A stretch of 64,000 nucleotides of DNA from Gemmobacter aquatilis (GTDB lineage Bacteria; Pseudomonadota; Alphaproteobacteria; Rhodobacterales; Rhodobacteraceae). Below are positions 1 to 7,928 of this stretch, one piece after another. Where the stretch lies: assembly GCF_900110025.1 (NCBI RefSeq), contig NZ_FOCE01000002.1, forward strand, positions 580,555 through 644,554, in the 5' to 3' direction. Below the pieces are notes generated by a model. It did no database searches. It saw only the letters and a list, made by a program, of their open reading frames with translations, and was not told the DNA's origin. Within the stretch, counting starts at the first letter, position 1; each line of letters starts with the position of its first letter. Both the position numbers and the translations under genes were made by a program.

Positions 1-278
1 GCAAAGAGGTGGGCCGCCTCTATGGCGTGCTGGACCGCCAGCTTGCCGAGAAGGAATTTGTCACCGGCGCCGCGCTGACCATCGCCGATATCGCCATCTG
101 GCCCTGGGCCATGGGGTGGGAAGGGCAGCAGCAGACGCTGGACGACAAGCCGCATCTGGCGCGCTGGCTGAACGCCTTGGGCGAACGCCCCGCCTTCCAG
201 CGCGGCCGTGCTGTCGCCGCAGAAGCCCGCGCCCCGGTCATGGACAAGCAGGCGATGGAAACGCTGTTCAAACGCTAA
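1..278 (+). CDS. Glutathione S-transferase, C-terminal part (5' end outside window)
   Basis: The gene is cut by the window edge, and the reading frame is open from base 3. The visible ~90 residues form the all-alpha C-terminal domain of a GST: 'VTGAALTIADIAIWPW' is the conserved helix-6 N-capping/hydrophobic-staple region (S/T-x-x-D), followed by the LARWLNALGERPAFQRG pattern typical of bacterial GSTs of the YfcG/YghU (Nu) type. That subclass is inferred from the WPW/GWEGQ segment; the glutathione-binding thioredoxin-like domain lies off the window. The gene converges on ispZ across a 104-bp gap that carries a copy of the GAGTATTT element. Confidence 0.85.
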   Translation, partial: KEVGRLYGVLDRQLAEKEFVTGAALTIADIAIWPWAMGWEGQQQTLDDKPHLARWLNALGERPAFQRGRAVAAEARAPVMDKQAMETLFKR

Positions 279-320
279 GCAGCCCTTTGGGCCAAGCTAA
301 AGACAGGGCGCGCGCCTTGC

Positions 321-350
321 CCCTTCATCCTGGCCCAAATACTCATCTTG
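321..350 (-). repeat. Convergent-gap element, copy 1 (GAGTATTT...GCCAGGATGA)
   Basis: On the minus strand this reads GATGAGTATTTGGGCCAGGA followed by TGAAGGG. Near-identical strings occur at 16482-16507 and 19124-19149. All three copies lie between two genes that converge. Function unknown; seen directly in the sequence. Confidence 0.6.
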
Positions 351-382
351 CCCCCCCCCGCCATCCGGCGCAGGCGCCGGGA

Positions 383-994
383 TCAGGGCTTTTCCTTCTC
401 CACCGCATGGGCCTGCAACAGCTTGTTCTGGCTGATGAAGAACGCGAACAGGGCCGCAGGCAGGCCAAAGGTCTTGAACGTCACCCAGTTGTCGGTGGAC
501 ATCAGGCGCCAGATCGCCTCGTTTGCAATCGCCAGGCCCAGAAAAAACACCGTGATGCGCTTGGTCAGGATCATCCAGCCTTCGGGCTGCATCGGCAGCG
601 CCTCGCCCAGCAGATCCTGCAAGTAGCTTTCACCGCGCATCAAGCCAAAGCCCAGAGCGGCTGCGAACAGCAGATAGATCATCGTGGGCTTCATCTTGAA
701 GAACCGCTCGTCCTGCAGCCAGACCGACAGCCCGCCGAAGATCACCACCAGAATGACGGTGACCACCTGCATCTTCGACAGCTTGCCGGTCAGCGCCCAG
801 ATCAACCCGGTGCAGATCACCATCAACGGGATGAAGGCGGCGGTGACCACCAGAAAGCCGGAATACTCTGCCCCGCCGATCAGGAAAGTGTGATCCTTCA
901 GCCGGATATAGCCTATGAAGAAGGCTAGGATCGGCCCATATTCCAGCGCCGCCTTCACCCAGCCGTTCACCTTGCGCTCTGCCATGTCCGTCAC
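383..994 (-). CDS. ispZ: Inner membrane septation protein IspZ/YciB
   Basis: A 203-residue, strongly hydrophobic protein of the YciB/IspZ (septation protein A) family, an inner-membrane protein implicated in envelope integrity and cell division. The signature N-terminal stretch KAALEYGPILAFFIGY is present, followed by several membrane segments and the family's basic, polar C-terminus. A second Met at residue 4 (base 985) is an equally possible start. The gene overlaps the upstream EamA-type transporter by 4 bases (ATGA), so the two are very likely translationally coupled and co-transcribed downstream of ftsY. Confidence 0.9.
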   Translation of the reverse strand: MTDMAERKVNGWVKAALEYGPILAFFIGYIRLKDHTFLIGGAEYSGFLVVTAAFIPLMVICTGLIWALTGKLSKMQVVTVILVVIFGGLSVWLQDERFFKMKPTMIYLLFAAALGFGLMRGESYLQDLLGEALPMQPEGWMILTKRITVFFLGLAIANEAIWRLMSTDNWVTFKTFGLPAALFAFFISQNKLLQAHAVEKEKP

Positions 995-1890
995 CCCAGA
1001 ATTTCCACCATGACCGCGCCTGCCGCGATCACCGTCATCAGCGCGATCTGCGCGCGCCCCACCTTCTCGCCCAGAACCAGCCAGCCGATCAAGGCGGCAA
1101 ACACGGTCGAGGTTTCGCGCAGCACCGCCGCCTCACCCACCTTGTCCAGCCGCGTGGCCAGCATCACCGCGCCAAAGCTGAAATAGGCGACGAATGCGCC
1201 CAGCACACCCCGCCTCACCAAAGGTGTGATCTCATCCCGGCTCAGCGCCCACAGGCGCCGCCAGCTCAGCGCGGGCATCAGCAGCCCGTCAATCAGAAAG
1301 AACCACGCCAGAAAGGTGAACGGGTCAGCGGTGGCGCGGATGCCGTAAGCATCATAGGTCGTATAGGCCGCCACACACAGGCCGGTCAGTGCCGCAAAAA
1401 ACAGCGCGGGCACCATCGTATCCCGCTGATCGCGGACATGGGCGAGGTTCCAGCCCGCCAGCCCGAGGATGCCAGCCGACAGCAGCGCCACCCCGGCCCA
1501 TTGGCCAAGCGTGAAATGTTCGGCAAAGACCAGCGTGGCAAAGCCCACCGTCACCAGCGGCCCGGTGCCGCGCACCACCGGGTAGACCACGGTATAGGCG
1601 CCGCGCGCATAGGTCATCGCCTGAAACAGCTTGTAGACGGCATGGATCGCGAAAGCCCCCGCGAAGATCGGCCACATATGCGGCTCGGGCCAGGGCACGA
1701 CGAACAGCGCAAAGGGGGCGGCGATGATGGCGTAAGAGGCATCAATCGCCGCGCGCGACAGCCAGGGATCATGGCGCCCCTTCTGCAACGCCCCGAACAG
1801 CGCGTGCAGCACCGCCGCCAGCAGGGCCAGCGCGAGGGCAAGATCATGCCCTTGCGGGCTGCCTTCAAGGCTGCGGAGCCAGTCGCTCAT
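991..1890 (-). CDS. EamA/DMT-family transporter
   Basis: A 299-residue integral membrane protein with about ten hydrophobic segments in two halves, each with the EamA pattern (first half TVVYPVVRGTGPLVTVGFA; second half KVGEAAVLRETSTVFAALIGW). This is the drug/metabolite transporter superfamily; the substrate cannot be read from sequence. It lies 73 bases downstream of ftsY and overlaps ispZ by 4 bases on the same strand, pointing to an ftsY-DMT-ispZ transcription unit. Confidence 0.88.
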   Translation of the reverse strand: MSDWLRSLEGSPQGHDLALALALLAAVLHALFGALQKGRHDPWLSRAAIDASYAIIAAPFALFVVPWPEPHMWPIFAGAFAIHAVYKLFQAMTYARGAYTVVYPVVRGTGPLVTVGFATLVFAEHFTLGQWAGVALLSAGILGLAGWNLAHVRDQRDTMVPALFFAALTGLCVAAYTTYDAYGIRATADPFTFLAWFFLIDGLLMPALSWRRLWALSRDEITPLVRRGVLGAFVAYFSFGAVMLATRLDKVGEAAVLRETSTVFAALIGWLVLGEKVGRAQIALMTVIAAGAVMVEILG

Positions 1891-1963
1891 CTCGGGGTGT
1901 CAGCCGTGCCGGGGGGCTTTGGGCGCAGACGAAGGGAAGCGGTGCAGGGCATTCACGGCAGGA

Positions 1964-2956
1964 TCAATCGCCAAGCCCGACCAGCGCGCGGGCAAAGTCT
2001 TCGGGATCGAAGGGGGCCAGATCGTCGATCTGTTCGCCAAGGCCGATGGCGTGGATCGGCAAGCCGAACTTGTCGGCAAGGCTGACCAGCACGCCGCCCT
2101 TGGCGGTGCCGTCCAGCTTGGTCATGATCAGGCCCGACACATCGGCCAGCTTGCGGAACGTCTCCACCTGATTCACGGCGTTCTGCCCGGTGGTGGCATC
2201 CAGCACCAGCAGCGTGTTGTGCGGCGCGGTTTCGTCCTTCTTGCGGATCACGCGAACGATCTTGGCCAGTTCTTCCATCAGGTCGGCACGGTTCTGCAAC
2301 CGGCCCGCCGTGTCGATCAGCAACAGATCGGCGCCGGTTTCCTGCGCGCGGGTCATCGCGTCAAACGCAAGGCTCGCCGGGTCCGATCCTTCGGGCGCCG
2401 TCAGCACCGGCACACCGGCGCGCTGCCCCCAGACCTGCAATTGTTCCACCGCCGCCGCGCGGAACGTGTCGCCCGCCGCGATCACCACCTGCTTGCCCGC
2501 CGCGCGGAACTGCGAGGCCAGCTTGCCGATGGTCGTGGTCTTGCCAGAGCCGTTGACCCCCACCACCAGCACCACCTGCGGGCGTTTGGGGTAAAGCGGC
2601 ATCGGGCGCGCGACCGGCGCCATGATCCGTGCAACCTCATCCGCCAGCGCGCGTTTCAGCTCGGTGGTGCTGATGCGGCGGCCCATCCGCCCCTCGGCAA
2701 TATTGGCCGCCACGCGCAGCGCGGTATCCACGCCCATATCCGCCTGGATCAGCAGCTCTTCCAGGTTTTCGAGCATGGCATCATCCATCACCCGGCGCGG
2801 CTCGTCCGCCTCGCGCCCGATGATGCGGCCCAACAGGCCGGGCTTTGCCACCTCGGCCCCGGCGGCGGGGGCCTCTTCGATCAGCGCATCAAGGCTTGCG
2901 CCGATCTTGTCAGAGGACCGGAACATCCGGTCTTTCAGTTTCTTGAAGAAGGACAT
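1964..2956 (-). CDS. ftsY: Signal recognition particle receptor FtsY
   Basis: SRP receptor GTPase that docks ribosome-SRP complexes at the inner membrane. From the chosen start (MSFFKKLKD) it is 330 residues: a short A-domain, an N-domain helical bundle and the G domain. GTPase motifs are clear: P-loop GVNGSGKT (about 133-140), DTFRAAA, DTAGRL (about 215-220) and TKLDGTAKGG (about 279-288). An in-frame start 11 codons upstream (2989) exists, but MSFFKKL is the conventional amphipathic N-terminus. First gene of a minus-strand unit with the DMT transporter and ispZ. Confidence 0.96.
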   Translation of the reverse strand: MSFFKKLKDRMFRSSDKIGASLDALIEEAPAAGAEVAKPGLLGRIIGREADEPRRVMDDAMLENLEELLIQADMGVDTALRVAANIAEGRMGRRISTTELKRALADEVARIMAPVARPMPLYPKRPQVVLVVGVNGSGKTTTIGKLASQFRAAGKQVVIAAGDTFRAAAVEQLQVWGQRAGVPVLTAPEGSDPASLAFDAMTRAQETGADLLLIDTAGRLQNRADLMEELAKIVRVIRKKDETAPHNTLLVLDATTGQNAVNQVETFRKLADVSGLIMTKLDGTAKGGVLVSLADKFGLPIHAIGLGEQIDDLAPFDPEDFARALVGLGD

Positions 2957-3081
2957 GGCCGCACCCCGGCTGGGACTATCCTTTCCCACCTAGTCGTTTC
3001 AGGCGCCGGATGGAAGGGCCGTAAGGACGCTGCGGCGCAATGGCGGCTGGCCCGGCGCGGGAGAACTGATAGGATGCGCCC

Positions 3082-4134
3082 ATGACCCGTGCCCAGCCCT
3101 TGCCGCCGATGATCCTGTTCAGCCTCGCCGCGCTGTCGCCTTTGGCGCTGCTGCTTTGGGGCATCTGGATGGGCGGGCTCTGGGTGCTGCCGGGGCTCTT
3201 GTATATGGGGCTGCTGACCGCGCTGCTGGATCACCTGATCCCGCTGGTCGCTCCCGACGCGCCGGAAGGAGCCGAGTTTCCCGCCGCCGATGCGCTGCTG
3301 GTGGCGCTGGGGGTCGCGCATCTGGTGGCCTTCCCGCTGGCGGTCTGGGCGATTGCGGGCGACAGCGGCCAGTCGCTGGCGGCGCGGGTGGTGGTGTTTC
3401 TGGGCTTTGGCCAGTTCTTCGGTCAGGTGTCGAACCCCGCCGCGCATGAGCTGATCCATCGCGGCAGCCGGGGCCTGTTCCGGCTGGGCATGGCCGTCTA
3501 TGTCACCCTGCTGAACGGCCACCACACCTCGGCGCATCGGCTGGTGCATCACCGCCATGTCGCCACCCCCGATGATCCGAACAGCGCGCGCGGGGATGAA
3601 AGCTTTTATGCCTTCCTGCCCCGCGCCTATTTCGGCAGTTTCCGCGCCGGGCTGCGCGCCGAAAATGCCCGGCGCGCGGTGCAGCCGGGGGGGCTGCACC
3701 CCTATGCGCTCTATATCGGCGGCGCACTGCTTTGCCTCGGCCTCGGCGCGCTGATCGCCGGGCTGCCGGGGCTACTGGTCTGGCTGGCGCTGGCGGCCTA
3801 TGCCACCGCGCAACTGATGCTGTCGGATTATGTGCAGCATTACGGGCTCAGCCGCGCCCGCCTGCCCGATGGCCGGCTGGAGCCGGTGGGCGACCGGCAC
3901 AGCTGGAACGCGCCGCACTGGTTCTCGTCAGGCGTGATGCTCAATGCCCCGCGCCATTCCGATCACCACGCCCATCCCGCGCGCCCCTACCCGGCGCTGC
4001 GCCTGCCGTCCCCCGACGAGGCGCCGTGGCTGCCCTATTCCCTGCCGCTCTGCGCGATGATCGCGCTGTTTCCACGCCGCTGGCGGCGGTTGATGCAGCC
4101 CCGGCTGGCCGCCTGGAACAACCGCACACCCTGA
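3082..4134 (+). CDS. alkB: AlkB-like alkane 1-monooxygenase (membrane diiron hydroxylase)
   Basis: A 350-residue integral membrane non-haem diiron hydroxylase. The AlkB histidine clusters are present: HELIH (122-126), GHH and HRLVHHRH (147-159), HSDHH (292-296) with the HAHPARPYPALR extension, plus the DYVQHYGL segment (249-256). These ligate the two irons that oxidise terminal C-H bonds, and transmembrane helices flank the clusters. Members of this group in Rhodobacteraceae are called alkane 1-monooxygenase; the actual substrate is not known. No rubredoxin gene lies next to it, so the electron donor must be encoded elsewhere. Confidence 0.88.
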   Translation: MTRAQPLPPMILFSLAALSPLALLLWGIWMGGLWVLPGLLYMGLLTALLDHLIPLVAPDAPEGAEFPAADALLVALGVAHLVAFPLAVWAIAGDSGQSLAARVVVFLGFGQFFGQVSNPAAHELIHRGSRGLFRLGMAVYVTLLNGHHTSAHRLVHHRHVATPDDPNSARGDESFYAFLPRAYFGSFRAGLRAENARRAVQPGGLHPYALYIGGALLCLGLGALIAGLPGLLVWLALAAYATAQLMLSDYVQHYGLSRARLPDGRLEPVGDRHSWNAPHWFSSGVMLNAPRHSDHHAHPARPYPALRLPSPDEAPWLPYSLPLCAMIALFPRRWRRLMQPRLAAWNNRTP

Positions 4135-4228
4135 ACCCCATACCTGGCCAAGCCCCGCTCACGGACCTGCGACTGGCCCTTTGCCGCCCCCTGTGCCACC
4201 CTTCCCCCGTCGCCACCGGAGCCCACAC

Positions 4229-4621
4229 ATGCGCCTTGCCCTCGCCGCCCTGCTGCTGATCCCCCTGCCCGCGCTCGCCGGTGATCCGCTGACTGCCGCC
4301 GAGTTCGAGGCCTATGCGCAGGGCAAGACCCTGACCTATGCGATGGGCGGGCAGGTGTTCGGCACCGAACAATACCTGCCCAACCGCCGCGTCCGCTGGG
4401 CCTTTACGCAGGATGTCTGCAAAGAGGGCTGGTGGTATGAAGAGGCCGGGCTGATCTGCTTTGCCTATGACGGCGAAAACGATCCGCAATGCTGGAAATT
4501 CTGGCAGGACGGCGCCCGCCTGAAAGCCCAGTTCGAGGGCGACCCGGAAGGCACCGAACTGACCGAGGTTGAACAGACCACCAAACCGCTCAGCTGCCCC
4601 GGGCCGGATGTCGGGGTCTGA
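4229..4621 (+). CDS. Small secreted protein of unknown function
   Basis: A 130-residue protein. The start at 4229 is chosen because it gives a clean signal peptide (MRLALAALLLIPLPALA, cleavage before GDPLT). The mature part is acidic and aromatic-rich, with cysteines in DVCKEGWWYEEAGLICFAY and DPQCWKFW and one near the C-terminus, suggesting disulphides in the periplasm. No catalytic motif recognised. It follows alkB by 94 bases and converges on xseA with 6 bases between stops, leaving no room for a long terminator. Confidence 0.8.
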   Translation: MRLALAALLLIPLPALAGDPLTAAEFEAYAQGKTLTYAMGGQVFGTEQYLPNRRVRWAFTQDVCKEGWWYEEAGLICFAYDGENDPQCWKFWQDGARLKAQFEGDPEGTELTEVEQTTKPLSCPGPDVGV

Positions 4622-4627
4622 GACGGC

Positions 4628-6196
4628 TTAGAACAGGCTGCCCTGATCCGGCCCGCCCGCCTTGCGACCGCGCGCCGGTTTTGCGGGCCCACCACCCACC
4701 ACCAGCCGCCCGTCGCTGAACTCGATCTCCAGCACCGCGGCGCGTTCGGCGTCGGCCTTGCCCGTCACCACCGCGCCATCGCCGCGCACCACGGCATAGC
4801 CGCGTTTCAGTGTTTCGCGGTAGCCCAGCGTCAGGCGCATCCGGTCGGTCGCCTCCAGCCGTTCGGCCAGTTGCGCCAGCCGCCGCCCCGGGGCGGCATC
4901 AAGCCGCTGGCCCAGCAGATCTAGCCGCCCGCGCCCCACCGCAATGTCGCCCGACGCCCGCGCCAGCAGCCGCGCCAAGGCCGGGGCCAGGCGCGAGGCC
5001 CAGTTGTCCTGCGCCGCGACCGCGCGTTCCTGCCTCCGCGCCAGCGCCGCCAGCAGCCGCGCGCCCTGTGCCTCCAGCCGATCGCCGCGCCGCGCGATCA
5101 GGCCCCGCAGCGCCTCGGGGCGCAGACCAGCCCCCCGCGCCTCAAACGCCGCGCGTTTGCGCGCCACCGCCATGCCCAGCGCCCCGCCCAGCCGCTGCAC
5201 CGCCGTATCAAACCGCTGCGCCGCCGTGCCGGTCAGCGTTTCCGGTCGGGGCAGCGCCCGCGACAGATCGCGCAGCCGCTGGCCCCGCAGGCCAAGCCCG
5301 CGCACCGTGGCCGTGCCGATCCGCGCGCCCAGCCCATCCACCGCCGCCAGCAGTTCCAGCCGCACCGGAACCGCCATTTCCGCTGCCGCCGTCGGCGTGG
5401 GCGCCCGCCGGTCCGATGCGAAGTCGATCAGCGTGGTATCCGTCTCGTGCCCCACCGCCGAAATCAGCGGGATCGCACTGGCCGCCGCCGCCCGCACCAC
5501 GATTTCCTCGTTGAAGCCCCACAGGTCTTCCAGCGAGCCGCCGCCCCGCGCCACGATGATCAGATCGGGGCGCGGAATCGCCCCGCCCTCGGGCAGCGCG
5601 TTGAAACCACGGATCGCCGCTGCCACCTCGGGCGCGCAGGCCTGCCCCTGCACCGCCACCGGCCAGATCAGCACCCGGCGCGGAAAGCGGTCGCGCAGCC
5701 GGTGCAGGATGTCGCGGATCACCGCCCCCGAAGGCGAGGTGACAACCCCGATCACCCCCGGCAGAAACGGGATCGGCTTCTTGCGCGCCGGATCGAACAG
5801 CCCTTCGGCCTGCAAGGCCGCGCGGCGCTTTTCCAGCATCGCCATCAGCGCGCCTGCCCCGGCAGGCGCCACATCCTCGACGATCAACTGATATTTCGAC
5901 TGACCGGGGAAGGTGGTCATCCGGCCAGTCGCCACGACCTCCATCCCCTCTTCGGGGCGGGTCTGCATCTTGGCCACCTGCCCTTTCCAGCTGATCGCCG
6001 CAATCACGCTGCGATCATCCTTCAGGTCGAAATACAGATGCCCCGAGGCCGGACGGCTGACCCGCCCTACCTCGCCCCGCACCCGTACCAGACCAAACTC
6101 CCCCTCGATCACCCGCTTCACCGCGCCGGAAAGCTCCGACACGGTATATTCGGGCTGGTTGCCGGGTTGGGCGGGGGGGTCTTCGAACAGGTCCAT
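4628..6196 (-). CDS. xseA: Exodeoxyribonuclease VII large subunit
   Basis: A 522-residue XseA. The N-terminal OB-fold (YTVSELSGAVKRVIEGEFG...VRGEVGRVSRPASGHLYFDLKD) is followed by the catalytic region with VIGVVTSPSGAVIRDILHRLRDRFP and the DLIIVARGGGSLEDLWGFNEE motif, then a long Arg/Ala/Leu-rich coiled-coil segment and the TLxRGYAVVR tail. It degrades single-stranded DNA together with XseB, which is not in this window. Upstream lies a small candidate open frame on the same strand that ends 9 bases before the start. Confidence 0.96.
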   Translation of the reverse strand: MDLFEDPPAQPGNQPEYTVSELSGAVKRVIEGEFGLVRVRGEVGRVSRPASGHLYFDLKDDRSVIAAISWKGQVAKMQTRPEEGMEVVATGRMTTFPGQSKYQLIVEDVAPAGAGALMAMLEKRRAALQAEGLFDPARKKPIPFLPGVIGVVTSPSGAVIRDILHRLRDRFPRRVLIWPVAVQGQACAPEVAAAIRGFNALPEGGAIPRPDLIIVARGGGSLEDLWGFNEEIVVRAAAASAIPLISAVGHETDTTLIDFASDRRAPTPTAAAEMAVPVRLELLAAVDGLGARIGTATVRGLGLRGQRLRDLSRALPRPETLTGTAAQRFDTAVQRLGGALGMAVARKRAAFEARGAGLRPEALRGLIARRGDRLEAQGARLLAALARRQERAVAAQDNWASRLAPALARLLARASGDIAVGRGRLDLLGQRLDAAPGRRLAQLAERLEATDRMRLTLGYRETLKRGYAVVRGDGAVVTGKADAERAAVLEIEFSDGRLVVGGGPAKPARGRKAGGPDQGSLF

Positions 6197-6205
6197 GACG
6201 GCTTT

Positions 6206-6442
6206 CTAAAGCAGGCCATCAAGGCTGCGCAACCACCGCCTTCGCCGTCCGGGCGGATACCATTCTGCCCTGACCGGCACGACCCGAACGGCGTACCGAC
6301 GGGCTGTAATCCGGTTCACACCCACAAGGCGGCGCCTTGGTGCGCCAAAACCCAGGTGCACATACATGATCCACTCAAAGATACGAAGGACAAGAGCAGC
6401 CAAAAGAACAACCACGCGGTACCTCACCTGATTCTGCTTCAC
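6206..6442 (-). CDS. Possible 78-residue basic membrane-associated protein (uncertain)
   Basis: An open frame directly upstream of xseA on the same strand (TAG, then 9 bases to the xseA ATG). It encodes a short hydrophobic N-terminus ([19 protein letters not shown]) and a very Arg-rich tail. There is no recognisable family and only a weak ribosome site. Position favours a real gene translated ahead of xseA; amino-acid composition is also what random high-GC sequence gives. This is the main content of the 352-base gap between xseA and purD; I see no other convincing signal in that gap. Confidence 0.33.
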   Translation of the reverse strand: MKQNQVRYRVVVLLAALVLRIFEWIMYVHLGFGAPRRRLVGVNRITARRYAVRVVPVRAEWYPPGRRRRWLRSLDGLL

Positions 6443-6548
6443 CTTGCACCGGCGCAGGTTAACAAGGGGTTTTCACCATCCCGCGCTTGCAACAGACCTG
6501 CCCCGCCCCTATGACGCCCCCAACCATCAGGCCAAGCGGGGTGCGCGC

Positions 6549-7811
6549 ATGAATATCCTCATTCTCGGCAGCGGCGGGCGCGAACATGCGCTGGCATGGG
6601 CCGTGCAGCAGAACCCGAAATGCGACCGGCTGATCGTGGCGCCGGGCAATGCGGGCATCGCGCAACTGGCCGAATGTGCCAGCCTCGACATTCTCGACGG
6701 CGCGGCGGTCGTCACCTTCTGCGAAGAAAACGCCATTGACTTCGTGATCGTCGGCCCCGAAGCGCCCTTGGCCGCGGGCGTGGCCGATGCCACCCGCGCC
6801 GCGGGTATCCTGACCTTCGGCCCCAGCGCCGAGGCGGCCCGGCTGGAAGCCTCCAAAGCCTTCACCAAGGAAATCTGCGACGCCTGCGCCGCGCCCACCG
6901 CCGCCTATGCCCGCTTTACCGAGGCCGCGCCTGCCAAGGACTACATCCGCGCGCAGGGCGCCCCCATCGTGGTCAAGGCCGATGGTCTGGCCGCCGGCAA
7001 GGGCGTGATCGTGGCGATGACCGAGGCCGAGGCGCTGGACGCCATCGACGACATGTTCGGCGGCGAGTTTGGCGCGGCAGGCGCCGAGGTGGTGATCGAG
7101 GAATTCATGCAGGGCGAGGAGGCCAGCTTCTTCATCCTGACCGATGGGGTCAGCGCCCTGCCCATCGGCACGGCACAGGATCACAAGCGGGTGGGCGACG
7201 GCGACACCGGCCCCAATACCGGCGGCATGGGCGCCTATTCCCCCGCACCGGTGCTGACCGATGCCCTCGCGCAGCAGGCGATGGATGAAATCGTGCTGCC
7301 CACCATCCGCGAAATGTCGCGCCGCGGCACGCCTTATCAGGGCGTCCTCTATGCCGGGCTGATGATCGAGAACGGGCGCTCGCGGCTTGTCGAATACAAC
7401 TGCCGCTTTGGCGACCCGGAATGTCAGGTGCTGATGATGCGGCTGGGCGCGCAGGCGCTGGACCTGCTGCAGGCCTGCGCCGAAGGGCGGCTGGGCGAAA
7501 TGCGCGCCAACTGGGCCGATGACCATGCGGTGACGGTGGTCATGGCCGCGCGCGGCTATCCCGGCGCCTATGTGAAGGGGACCGAGATCAAGGGCCTCGA
7601 CGCCCTGCCCGAAGACAGCCGCAACATGGTGTTCCATGCCGGAACGGCGGCGAAGGACGGCGCGATCCTCGCCACCGGCGGGCGGGTGCTGAACGTTACC
7701 GCGCGCGGCGACAGTCTGGCCGAGGCGCAGGCCCGCGCCTATGCCATGGTCGATGCGATCGACTGGCCCGAAGGGTTCTGCCGCCGCGACATCGGCTGGC
7801 GCGCGCTGTAA
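6549..7811 (+). CDS. purD: Phosphoribosylamine--glycine ligase
   Basis: GAR synthetase, the second step of de novo purine synthesis: phosphoribosylamine + glycine + ATP gives GAR. 420 residues, usual length. The start is fixed by [17 protein letters not shown], the conserved first strand and glycine loop. The ATP-grasp core is seen as [26 protein letters not shown], and the [12 protein letters not shown] segment, followed by [20 protein letters not shown], which holds the metal-binding Glu/Asn. Monocistronic here: the next gene is an unrelated RTX protein after a 117-base gap. Confidence 0.97.
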   Translation: MNILILGSGGREHALAWAVQQNPKCDRLIVAPGNAGIAQLAECASLDILDGAAVVTFCEENAIDFVIVGPEAPLAAGVADATRAAGILTFGPSAEAARLEASKAFTKEICDACAAPTAAYARFTEAAPAKDYIRAQGAPIVVKADGLAAGKGVIVAMTEAEALDAIDDMFGGEFGAAGAEVVIEEFMQGEEASFFILTDGVSALPIGTAQDHKRVGDGDTGPNTGGMGAYSPAPVLTDALAQQAMDEIVLPTIREMSRRGTPYQGVLYAGLMIENGRSRLVEYNCRFGDPECQVLMMRLGAQALDLLQACAEGRLGEMRANWADDHAVTVVMAARGYPGAYVKGTEIKGLDALPEDSRNMVFHAGTAAKDGAILATGGRVLNVTARGDSLAEAQARAYAMVDAIDWPEGFCRRDIGWRAL

Positions 7812-7827
7812 GCGCCCCCTGATCGCC

Positions 7828-7855
7828 CGTCGCGCAACACCATGCTTGCGCGACG
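7828..7855 (+). terminator. Hairpin after purD
   Basis: Perfect 10-bp stem CGTCGCGCAA / TTGCGCGACG with an 8-base loop, starting 16 bases after the purD stop. No real T-run follows (GTGGTTT), so it may be a weak terminator or a stabilising 3' hairpin. Confidence 0.45.
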
Positions 7856-7928
7856 GTGGTTTCCCCCGCACAGTTCGGCCATTCCCGCTTTCCGCCCAGC
7901 CAATTCCAGCCAGGACCGGAGCCGCAGC

